From Hydractinia symbiolongicarpus (Eukaryota > Cnidaria > Hydrozoa > Anthoathecata > Hydractiniidae), in the NCBI RefSeq assembly GCF_029227915.1, contig NC_079878.1:10294001-10358000 (forward strand): a DNA stretch of 64,000 nt, in the 5' to 3' direction. Of the stretch, positions 34,570 to 45,691 are shown piece by piece (positions within the stretch are counted from its first letter, which is position 1; the number at the start of each line of letters is the position of its first letter). Under the pieces are notes generated by a model, which saw only the letters and a list, made by a program, of their open reading frames with translations, made no database searches and was not told the DNA's origin. A program made the position numbers and the translations under genes.

Positions 34570-37138
34570 GTCAACAGTCTTCCAGAATATTTTATCTTCA
34601 CATTCCAAATGTTTTTGGTTGGACACTTTAACACTGTAAAGTGTACAGAAATCAATACTTGTAATTACTGTCATATTTATTTTATATTAAATAAAGATAT
34701 TTAGGTATGTTTTGGTTAATGTTAGTTAAATGACAACTTTATTATTATGAAACAGAATTATAATAGATGGAAAAGGTTTTCGGACTGAAAACAATTAGAA
34801 TATATCTCTTATATAAAATTTAAATTAGATTATTGCAATAATCATAAATAAGTCGCCCACATTTTTTACTTTGATGGCAATGTTCTACGCCGTAGATTGG
34901 GAATGTATTTAAGTAACGTCAAATGTCTCTGTTTCCCAAAAATTTAATACCGTGAAACGCTGCTACTATGTTTTCATTTAAACACATATAATTGTGAATG
35001 TAAATGCATTGGCAATGTATTTTCCTTGCTAAAGCCCCTTTATCTACTTTTCATAAAGCATATAACATTCATATAAGAATTAAGATACCAGCACATTAAT
35101 CAGGGAAAATTTTTTTGTTTGTAAAAGTCTAAAAAATAAATGCAAAAAAAGTTTTTTTTATGCCGAGGAACGTTTCTTGATAAATATAATTTTTGATAAA
35201 ACGTAGGAAGTGTTTATTCAACACTTTCTACGTTCTATCATATCGGTTTCTTCTTTAGCCTAAATACAATTCAAAACAAGTTACATCTTTTCGTTCATTA
35301 AAATAAACTTTATTGTATTGTATTGATAAATAGCGACCCAGAAACTCACTCAAACCGAAAACGATGTAAGGGTGTGCACGTAAATGTAACGTAACTTTAG
35401 AAGACGAATACTTTCGTAGATGCTAAATTTTACTAATTTGGAGACACCGTCCTATAAAATATTGCATGAAAAAAGAAGAATTATTTTGTTTCTTGTTTCA
35501 ATTTACCTAATTTTAAAACACGACATTTAAAAGCGTTAGGATAACAGTTTCGTGCCTGCTTCATAATTTCACTGCTTGTTGATCTGAAGTAAACAATATA
35601 TCAGCAGCTCAGATAACATACAATTCAGCAAATAAAATCAACTAACATAACAGGAAATTGTTGATAAGAAACTGCACGTGTTAATGTGCCTTTAAAATCC
35701 TTAATGCTTCGCGTAAGCGCTTTGTGCAAAAATGATGTCAAAGGGTTGTGAAGTTATACATGTAATTGTTTTGTTAAGCAACGACAGTAATGCAATAATA
35801 TGAAATAAGTATAAAGGAAGCTGTTATGTAAATGTACATGCTTTTTTAAGTGTAATGGCTAGAGCAAGATTTAATTCGAGATGGTGGTAACTTTAAGCAA
35901 ACAGCTTAGCCTTTGATTGACCTTTGTTATGTTTTAAAGCCATACTTCTTTCTTATTCTTACTGTATCTCTGCTTTTTTTTCTTTTGTTGTCATATTTCA
36001 CCTTTAATTAGTTGTTTATTGACAAAAACATATTTTAAAGAAGGAAAACTACAACCAAATAATTCTAAAAAGCACTTTAGAATATTCTATGAAGGAAAAC
36101 GTTTCCTGGTTTACTCTTTCAAGAAAAACTGCAAAGTGAGTTATTGCAGCTACTTCATGATGACTGGGAAATCATTTAATAACACTCCTGTGTAATTCAC
36201 GATTTGACTTTTTAAATGCAAAAAACGCTAGCTCACACGTTTTAGACCTACTCTTGTAGGCGGTTATAATGAAATGAGTAACTCATTGACCAGTAAGAAA
36301 AGAAGTTCAAGGAAGTTATTTCCTTTAAGTCTTAATGCTGAATTTACACTTATACTAGAAGGATTATGATTTAGGCAACTCAAACTATGACAGGTACACT
36401 GTATATGTTGTAAGTTAAAACTTTAGCAAAAAGTAGATAGTGTTTTTATATAACTTTATAGGAGAAGCAGAAAGTAAAACTACTGATAGGACTAATTGCG
36501 TCAAAAAACTACTAAATATTACATTTCTTTAATGCTAGAAAGTAACATATTATGTTTAAAGATTTAAGTCCATCGATCAAAATCGAATCATCACTTAACA
36601 CCATGTCTAGCATAAATTAATCGTTTTCAAAGATGGTGCGCCATTTATCTGAATATATTAATGTTCCTAAATGCTTCAGTAGGTGGTTGAGAAAATTAAT
36701 AAAAATAAAAAAGGTCATGGAAAGTTAGTTAAAAGTCAATAAGTATTAAAAACAATTTTATACCTTAATAACTATCCTTCTCGGTATATCAACGACGACA
36801 AACATTGTGGAAGATATTTTATTAAAGCATGATAAATAAAAAGTTCACAACAGATGCTTATAGAAAGAAGGGCTAACGGTAAAAAGCAAGGATTTGATCG
36901 ACGTTTAAAAAGGAATAAAGGATGCAGACAGTTGATTTGCATTTGTTGTTACATCAGCGAAACAAAGAATCTAACGTACAAGTCTAACTGGATCCATGAT
37001 CTTTAAAGCATTTGGCAAGCTGTTGTTCAAGTTATAATTATTAGTAACATTTCTGTTGGAAATATTGTGTCTATTAGAGCTAATGCTGATCAGTAAGCGC
37101 TTGATATTGTCGTCCTTTAAATACCCTGTAAGTTATTA
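34570..37138. other. Non-coding stretch between units A and B
   Basis: AT-rich DNA with a second CACGTG repeat copy at 35640-35770 (CACGTG at 35675-35680) and a hairpin at about 35203-35235 (CGTAGGAAGTG / CACTTTCTACG). No gene supported. Confidence 0.45.
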
Positions 37139-37195
37139 ACTGTTAATTTCGTGACCAATAATATTGTGCCCCGTTAATTTCCTTGAATAAAGTAT
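37139..37195. repeat. Relic related to the 4.7-5.3 kb MITE
   Basis: AACTGTTAATTTCGTGACCA and CGTTAATTTCCTTGAATAAA are degenerate versions of the terminal/internal phrases of the MITE at 4702-5309. Confidence 0.4.
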
Positions 37196-37920
37196 GTAAT
37201 GTAATGCGTCTTTTCAAAACATATCTTTTAACGTGTCCACTATTGTTTCTACAAGTCTTTAACATAGCAACATTGTGTCACTTCAACCGAATTGTTTGTC
37301 GATGGCTTTCTTGCCTAAATTAACTATTTCAACTCCATTTGACCCTTTTTCTCGCAATTTTCCCTATCTAGGTGTAGCTTAGCTGAATATTATTTTGTGT
37401 TATAACGTATACTCTGTGGGAACATAATTTATGAAGATATTTCACAGGTTGATACTACGGTTGTTAGCGTGTTTCAATATTAATCTTGCATAAAAACTAT
37501 GCAGAATGTATAAACAGCGGTGTAAGAACCTTTTATTTTTAAGGTGGCTGTTACCAAAAAAAAGAGCTATCAGGACTGTCAAACCAAATTTTCTACATTC
37601 ACACTCACATACCTAGTAAATGAAGTGATCAGGAGGTAGATATGTTTACTATTTACATTAAGCATTTGTCAGTACTTTGTATACATAATAATAAATACAA
37701 AAAAAACATACTAATACAACAAGATAATATAAATTTAATAAATTTAATATGTCGGCAATTATGCGGCGACAATGTTTTTTTTTTATTAAGATATAAGTGA
37801 AAGAATTTCTACATAGGCGAAAGCAAAGAAACATGTGTACAGACCATCGATTAAAAAATGTTGCATTTGAAATCACATAACGAATAAATAAATTTTGTGT
37901 AATAATCCCTATTTTTGATT

Positions 37921-39635
37921 CTATTTCTTCGTTCTAAAATAAAAATGTCGAAGATCAGCATAAATAGCAGCAATATCTTGAACTATGGTGAGAATTTCGT
38001 CATCTTGATTTCTGTTGCATGGAGCACGCTTCGCGTTTGGATAGGCTGGGACGAATCGTCTCCATAACGTGACAGTGTCATCACTTCCAAGACATGGGTA
38101 AGTCATTAATTTCTGAAAAAAAAATAAAAGAAATCATGCAAATAATCTTAAGCGATGTTATTAACTCTATTCAGGCGAGGGAAAGGCGGTTGGTGTTCTC
38201 AGAGAACTAGGCTGTTTAACTAGTAGGGTTTTATTAAAAAAAGCAACTTTGTCTAATGTAAGTATGCGATTATATATTTACAACCTGTAAGTCAATATGG
38301 GGAACATTAGGCAAAACAGAAATTTTTTAATTAATAATAACGTCATGATATATATTTTTTATGTTTCAGAAATATTTTTTCTATTTTGCCAAAATTATTC
38401 CTTTAAAATCATAATTTCCAACAACAAAACAGACGTTGCTTATATCGTCAACATATCTGCAACATATTGTTGCAGTTTCATATAGAAATAGAAAATCTTG
38501 TGAAACTACTTTATTTTCTTTTTATATTGCATTATTGCATTTGCTCTGACACATAAAGTCCATTATAAATTTTAGAATCAAGCAAAGGTTCTTCAAAAAC
38601 ATTCCTCACAAAACATATAGAAATGTGCGTTTTTACCTTTCGTTTCAAATTTGTCTTTACAACATTTGCTGTCATTTTCGCAATAGTATCGTTAAGTTCC
38701 TTCAAGAAAGATTGTTTTCGCTTCTTGTTTCCTCTATTTGTATTGTATATAAGACCTTTACATACGCTTCAATGATCTTGCTATTAAAATCAATTCTCTT
38801 AGTAAGCTATAAATAAATGAAAAAATTGGAATTTCAGTAATTGTTAATAGTTAAGGAAGTTATAGCCGTATTTCCTCTTGAAGGAAAGTAATACATCGTT
38901 ATTTTCTAATAATAATCACTAAAATGGTTTTAACAAATCAGTTTTCTTTACTTACATGAAATTTTTTAAATGTTTCTATTGAATCGACGTACGCTGCAGC
39001 AAACTGACAGCCATTCTTCTTCCTTCTTTTGTCAGAATAGATAATGCTTAACTAAAATATATGTCATATAGTACAGTGCTTTCTCGACTTTTTTCGTTGA
39101 GATTACCCACAAGATATATTCTTAAATCACCGTTTCCTTCCATTTATTAAGTACTGCTACTCGCGTTTGTACCCCTTCTGGACAGCATTAAGAGAAAGAT
39201 ATATTTTCAAATGGGTAATAATATGCTGATGAGAAAAGAGCTTGTAGAAAAAAAACTTTCCTTTAAATTTCTTAACTTAGCTTTGTATTGCGGTTTCTCT
39301 CATATCATTAAGCTGTTCGCTAAGACATTTACATGCTTAGATAATAAGAACAAAGTTTAACTTACAAGCTTTTTCTTCAATATTGTAATCGACCTTAACG
39401 TCCTCACAGTATGAGTGAACAAGTGTTCCATATAAGTTTCTAAATGACATTCTCTGTTATTCTCAGCAGCGTCTTTGATCAGACTTGATTCCACTAAACA
39501 CACTAACCCAACTAAAAAGAAATGAAATTTCGTGCAGTTACAATCTTTCACCATCAGTAGTCATTAAAAAAACATGCATTGTTAGCATGATTTTCACTCA
39601 CCAAGAAAGGCAATTTTCAAAACAGACATGTCCAT
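37921..39635 (-). pseudogene. Secreted helical protein, copy B: four exons, 4-base deletion in exon 3
   Basis: Exons (minus): 39629-39602 (an upstream in-frame ATG at 39635 is possible), 39511-39366, 38806-38637, 38112-37921, with borders at the same places as copy A. The signal peptide (MSVLKIAFL then VGLVCLVESS) and exon 2 are open, unlike copy A. Exon 3 lacks 4 bases relative to A (after GAGGAA, near 38730), so the frame runs into a stop after about 35 residues and cannot join exon 4. Exon 4 is open and differs from copy A by only a few residues (YPNAKRAPC against YPNVKPAPC; IYADLRHF against IYSDLRHF). If the deletion is real the copy makes only a truncated protein. Confidence 0.6.
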
Positions 39636-39676
39636 TGTTTTCTTTTTTACAATGGCATTAGAAATTTACAGCTGGG

Positions 39677-39949
39677 TTTTTATAGGTGCTAATTTTAATT
39701 GACAGTTTCAGTGTTATATAATACGGTTGAAAGGGATATTCCATACTTAATTTAAAAAAAAATTCAGTATTTCCGGACAAATGTAAACTTATATTTTCTG
39801 GAAAGCTTTTGTTTGTTTAGAACTTTTTTTCTTAACGCATTATTTTAATAAGGACGTAAGTAATAATCTTCACTTTCGCTGTAATTATCTGTCAGCATTG
39901 AAAATTTGAAAGATATTTAAATGAGTTCACAAATTTCTATTTCCCGGAA
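39677..39949 (-). promoter_or_regulatory. Promoter of copy B: TATA, perfect kB-like and STAT-like sites
   Basis: TATAAAAA (complement of 39677-39684) is about 48 bases upstream of the ATG. GGGATATTCC at 39733-39742 fits the NF-kB consensus GGGRNWYYCC exactly and is about 50 bases upstream of the TATA box. TTCCCGGAA at 39941-39949 is a perfect STAT-type TTCN3GAA site. Both sites recur at the same spacing class in promoter copies at 43.7 and 60.7 kb. Confidence 0.55.
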
Positions 39950-42900
39950 ATATACTGCGGTAAACAGTTGCTGTATCCTGCCACGTTTTATATTATATAA
40001 TTGTAACCAAAAAGCGCCCATGAGTGTAATTGCATAGATCACAACACAGGAGCACTCACAACAAATTTACCTATTCTCTGTTGCCCATATAATAAAGTTT
40101 TTCAGGAGCAAACTAGTATGTTCTTTTGTTAATTCTTTTTTTCATTCTCCCATATGATGAGCTGAAAACTAGTTTTAATATTTAGATTCCTTATGTGAAA
40201 ATATTTCGGCGTTTGTATTTACATTCAATATTAATAAATATGTTCATGCTATTTATTAGAATTACAATTTAGTTAAAAAAAATTACCAATGAGAAGAAAG
40301 TAGTCACAACGAAAGAATGAACAAAAGAATGTGCAAATGTTTCTTTTTCAGTTAAATTAATTATTAAGAGAAGTTTCGGTATGATATAAGAAGCTTAAGG
40401 GTAAGATGTATTAAGACTGACTAAGACTCAGTTTCTTCCAAAATACTAAATCAATTCGTCAATTTCGTAATCTCGCCTGACGTGCATGCGTATTTTATAA
40501 TTCCCTAATAACCCTAACAAAGAAAGTCAACTGACAAACAGGAAAAAGTTGATGGGAAACTGCATGTGTTATTGTCTTTTAATGCCTCGGACATGCACAT
40601 TCTTACAAAAATGATGTTACGTGAGAGGAAATTTAAATGTACAGTTGTTTTCTCATGCACCTACAGTAACGCAATAAATATTCTTAATTATTCGCAGTTT
40701 TAATGGCAAACATAATAATGTAACAACTCATAATGATTTGCTTTGGATTTTTGGGAGACATTCTTTCTGTTTCTTTATAAGCACAGCGGTTAAAAACAAA
40801 ATAAATTTCACCGACTGGTGAATTATTTGTGAAGTGTTCTATTTCAACGGATGTGCAGCTGTTTACTTCTTTAAGAAGAATAATGGTGAACTACTGGGTG
40901 TACCGGTGTATTTGTCAATAAATTTAACGTGGAAAGGAAAATATAATATCATAAATTTCATTGGCCTTACCACCGTCACTTTTTGCTACTCTCGATGGAA
41001 AAGTAAGAAGGAGGAGAAGAAAAAGTCATTAGAAAAAACTTCTTCTTCAATCCAAATCTCTTAATTATCTAAAGAACAACTTCCTGGAAAATCAATTTTC
41101 TTGGCGTTTTTTAGCTTTCTTTAATTGCCTTCCGAAGTGAAAAGAAATGCCTGCCTCTTGAAAACATCTATTAGTGTAACCTTTTTATAATTATTTAGAT
41201 GTCCATAAAAAACAACGCTTTAAAAATTATAAACAATGTTTTTATGCTCTGTTTTATTTTGCAAAATATTACAAACATTCTAAACTTCTGCTCTGTTTTT
41301 TAAACTGTAATACGAGCCTCTCAAAGAAAACCTATTGCATTGCATTATGCAAAGGAATGTTTTACTTCCGCAGGAAAAGCAACTAACCCATTTCCGATTC
41401 ATGCTTAAAAATAACGATTTTCTTCGAATCTGCCAAATCAATTTAATTAGCCTATTTCAATATGCATTTCCATTCCGCAAAATACACAGCCTGAATAGAC
41501 ATACCAACATGAAGACAAGGTAAGTTTACAGACAATTTTGTTTTTCCAGCGAAGTAATGCACATATAGCTTTTCTACCTTTATTATTTCTCAAATTAACT
41601 TGTTAAATGGCCAAATTATGAACTTTTGGTAAAAAATGAAAAAATGGCATTTATTTTAGACCTATTGGGGTTATTAAAGTTGCTGGTTTACATTTATTTC
41701 TAGTGTTCAACTAGCTAAGGTTGATTGATTTGGATTTTATATTTAACTAGCTACACTACAATCTAGTTGCGCAAATTTAAGTCCAACAGCTTACAATATC
41801 AAACATAAAACCAAAAAAGCAAATATTTCTATGATACAATGTTTTAAAACACAAATAATTTCCTTTAAAAACCTTATCAACCAAATCTAACAATTCCCCA
41901 AAAGAACTTTTAGATCTTTTTTATGAACGCAAAAGAAACAAATCCAGAGCGCCAAATCTTGATGAATGAAGTTATAAAATTTAGATTTGTGTATTTGTTT
42001 AATATTCGTGTGCAGTAAAAATATATCGCATTTGCCATTTACATTACGTTAAGATATCAAACTAAGAAATATTATTAAATATAATTAATACAGAGATGAC
42101 CTTTGCCGGACTTATTTAGTTGGTGTCAGCAAACATTTCTCAGAACTTATTAGGAGGATATATTTACCTCCTACTTACCATTTATTAAATTCTGCGAAAC
42201 TAAATAATAATTACTGTAAATAAAGAAAACAGGAAACAGTTTGGGGTAAGTGCTGCTAATCACGAGACAGCATATATCACAAGAAATAGATCAAGGCATT
42301 AACACCGCCGATAAAAAGTTAAAGCTGTTACTTCATACTGATCAAAGAAGAAAGTAGCATCTCTTAAAACGCTACAACTAAATTATTTTACGTCGCCCAT
42401 AAGCAGATGCATCTATAAAATTTTTAACCATAATATGTTTTTAGGCAAGTTACAATCCGGTTTAAAGTAATCTCCCCGAGTTTTTATTGTTGATATGCGG
42501 TCTCTTTCAGAGTTCCTGGGAGCAATTTTTGGGCTAATCCACACACAATTAACACTGGCTGTAAGGAAAATGAGGCAAACTCTTATTAATGTCGCAAAAT
42601 CCGTTTATCCATTCATAACGAATTAGAGATAATTTCACAACGACTTTTATCACTTACGCCGTCAGTTATGGTTACCTATTCGTTTACTTCTGGAAGTTGT
42701 TGCAGCATAGGCTCTAAAACTTTGAATAATGGGTTAAATAGTACCTTTGGCAAAAATTAAAATAGTGAATAAAAAAAAGAAAAACATAATAAGATAGAGA
42801 GATAAAAGAAAAAATATGTTTTCATGGAAGCTTTTGATACAGTGTAGTCGCATTTTGTAAATGTTACCAAAATCGTCAGATTATTTATGCTGTAAAGCTA

Positions 42901-43629
42901 GGAGACTGTGAAAGATTTTGAAACTATTGTCTAATTTCTTTACTTGTTTATCTAAAGTAAACAATATATCACTGTGTCAGTTGTTTAGGTAACAATAAAT
43001 TGCATTTTACTAATGACTTACTTTAATTAAGCAAAAGAAATAAACTAACATAACAGGAAACTGTTGTTGTAAAACGTGTTAATGTCTTTTAAAAAATTTT
43101 ATGATTAGTTTATGTAATTTTTGCAAAAACGATGTCAATTGAGAAAATTGTATCGAAGATATATGTACACTTGTATGTCACTCATCCACAAAAATGCAAT
43201 GAAAGTTAAATAAACATAATCAAACTATACTGAACTCGTTAGGCAGATGTGTGCGTTTTTGTTTATTACACAAGTGTAATGGTTATTCCCAATTAAATTT
43301 TCAAATGGTGTCAACATAAGCACACAGCTTAGACTTTTTTGGGAATGATTATTGAGTTTTGTTGTGTGTTAAAGCAGCTCTTTTTTGGTTTATATTATAA
43401 GGTGTTTAATTTGAAAACGCACAATTTGGTGTTTTTATGTCAATCAGATATCACATTTGATCATTTTGAAGATATTTTGAAAAAATAAAGAAGCCGCTAC
43501 ATACACTAGAAATTGCTCGGTTTACAACTGAGAGAGACATCGACTTTATCAAAACAGGATAAATGTGTTGTCAGGACACTTTTTTTCCTCTTTTATGATC
43601 AAAATGACCATCACCAGATGTTTTCACAA

Positions 43630-43861
43630 TGTGAGGTTTTGATTGACAGTTTCACTATTATATGATACGGTTACAAGGGATATTCCATACTTGATGTCAA
43701 AAACTTTTTAGTATTTCCTGATAAACAATAAAAATTTATACTTTCTGGAAATTCTTTGTTTTCTTCTACATTTATTCTTGAGGCAATCTTGTAATGATGA
43801 CATAATTATTGCAAATTTGATAGATATTTAAATGAGTTCATAAATTCTTGATTTCCCGGAA
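43630..43861 (-). promoter_or_regulatory. Third copy of the kB/STAT promoter block, without exons
   Basis: GGGATATTCC at 43677-43686 and TTCCCGGAA at 43853-43861, in the same order as copy B and within conserved flanking sequence (GACAGTTTCACTATTATATG; ATATACTACGGTAAACAGTTG). Similarity stops near 43630, just before where the TATA box and exon 1 should be; no exons follow towards lower coordinates. It looks like an orphaned promoter fragment. Confidence 0.5.
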
Positions 43862-44484
43862 ATATACTACGGTAAACAGTTGCTGTATGTTGCCACGTTT
43901 CATATTAGACAATTATAACAAAAGAGCGCAACAGATTCATTGCTTGGTCGTTGCCCATATATCGATATTCTAACAAAATTCGATTAGAAAAGAGGGTTCG
44001 TTTAGAAGGATCTACAACTTATGGATCAAAAAATTTAATTGGTATTAATTAACGCACAAGTGATAGTCACAACGTAAGCAATCATGAACGACATGTACAA
44101 AAGTTGCTGTTTTGAATGACATAGTTATAGGTTTCAATAATGTAGGAAGTGTAAGACAAAGATGTTCTAACGCTGACTAAGATTTTTTTTCGAATAATTT
44201 ACATATCGTTACACTACTCATTTTGTTTGCTTCTTCTTTTTTGCCACAGAAGATCATACGATCGGTAATTTTACTTTCCAAGTTTCAGATCGACAGAATT
44301 TGATGCATTTATTTTACAACACAATAAAAGGGAAGAGAGCTGAGCTGCTACTAACAGATTATATCAAAAAAGCAACGAGAAATATTTTAGTTAACGTGAA
44401 GGAAAATGAATTTGTCAACACTTTATCACAACGTTCTGACGTCACGCAATTTTGTCATTCCCTATCGATAATCTGCAAATAAAG

Positions 44485-44630
44485 TGAAGCCACATAACAG
44501 GAAACTGTGGACGCAAAACTGCACGTGTTATTGTCCTTAAAAAACTCTTCATTCCTCGCTCATCCACATTCTTACAAAAATGATGTCATGTGTAAGGAAA
44601 TTTAAATGTACACTTGTTTGTCACTGCCGA
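44485..44630. repeat. Dispersed CACGTG repeat, copy upstream of the third promoter block
   Basis: ACATAACAGGAAACTGTGGA, AAACTGCACGTGTTATTGTCC (CACGTG at 44522-44527) and AAAAATGATGTCATGTG. It stands about 0.8 kb upstream of the 43.7 kb promoter block, the same relation as at copy A. Confidence 0.6.
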
Positions 44631-45654
44631 CGGTAATGTAGTGAATATTTTCTAACCGTCTGCAATTTTGATGGAAAACATTTTAAATTTAATAACTTAC
44701 AATGATATATGTTTTCGATTTTGGGGACAGTGTTTTTATCTCTTTAGAAGCACATCGCTTATAAGCAATGTAAGGTTCATAAACGGTTTTAATTTAGAAT
44801 TATCAATCACTGTGTTTAGTGCAGTGGTCTGTTTTTTAACGAATATTAAGCAGTTTTAATTCTGGGGAATACTTACCTGATTTTGTGCTTATCAACAAAA
44901 TAACCTTGTTGACAGAAATATATATGTTACCCTTACTACATTCATTTTATATGTCTTTGTTGTGTATTGTTTGTTAACTGTTTAACTGGCTCAAACTTAT
45001 GTTCAGTATAAATTAAGTTAGGTAGTAGTGTATAAATACACCTGGGTATAATAACTTCAATTATGCTAATATTTAGGAATATAAAAAATATATCTAAATA
45101 TATATATATAAACACGAAGTAATTTTTAACGCAATTACAAACAGAGTGCTCAATGTATAACAGAGCAGTTATATTATTTTTAGATATATATATATAGATG
45201 TATAAATAAATATATACGCTTCTCTTTTCTCGTTATGTTGCCCGAACGTCTAAATGTCTATTGCATTTTCAGCATGGTTTTTTACATAAACACAGGATGA
45301 GATTTACCCGAAATGAGGTTTTAAATCACTATGAATAATTTTTGTGTTTACATTGAGTTTTAACTTTGTACACATACGCAGTAACTTATTGAACAAGCGT
45401 AAGAGCTTTGTACACATCTGGAATGGTTTCATTTTGGGTAAATCGTGTTACATAAATGTATTTTAAAGCCGGAAATGAAATCAACACTGAAATGCTTTAG
45501 TTTCGCCTGAAATCATGTAAACAATTTTAAATGCTAGACAAGGCACAGAAATGAAACTTTTATTTTCCCCCTCAAAATGAAAATTCATGTAAAAGCTGCT
45601 TTACTGTACTGTGCCAATTTGCACAGTAAGCGTACTATTTTTTGAATTGAATTC

Positions 45655-45691
45655 ATTTCAATATCACTGGTGACACTGGTGATATTGAAAT
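45655..45691. repeat. Perfect 13-bp hairpin present only in the left arm
   Basis: ATTTCAATATCAC - 11 bases - GTGATATTGAAAT. The matching place in the right arm (58838-58868) has instead a short tandem repeat of CTGGTGACA and no hairpin, so the left sequence gained its symmetry after the arms separated. Confidence 0.7.

Noticed and set aside
40834-41064. A 76-codon frame with a counterpart in the right arm (63250-63555), suggesting a conserved gene
   Set aside because: The counterpart exists because the arms are duplicates. Differences between the two are mostly amino-acid-changing, and a third copy at 34340-34560 is scrambled; no sign of coding selection.
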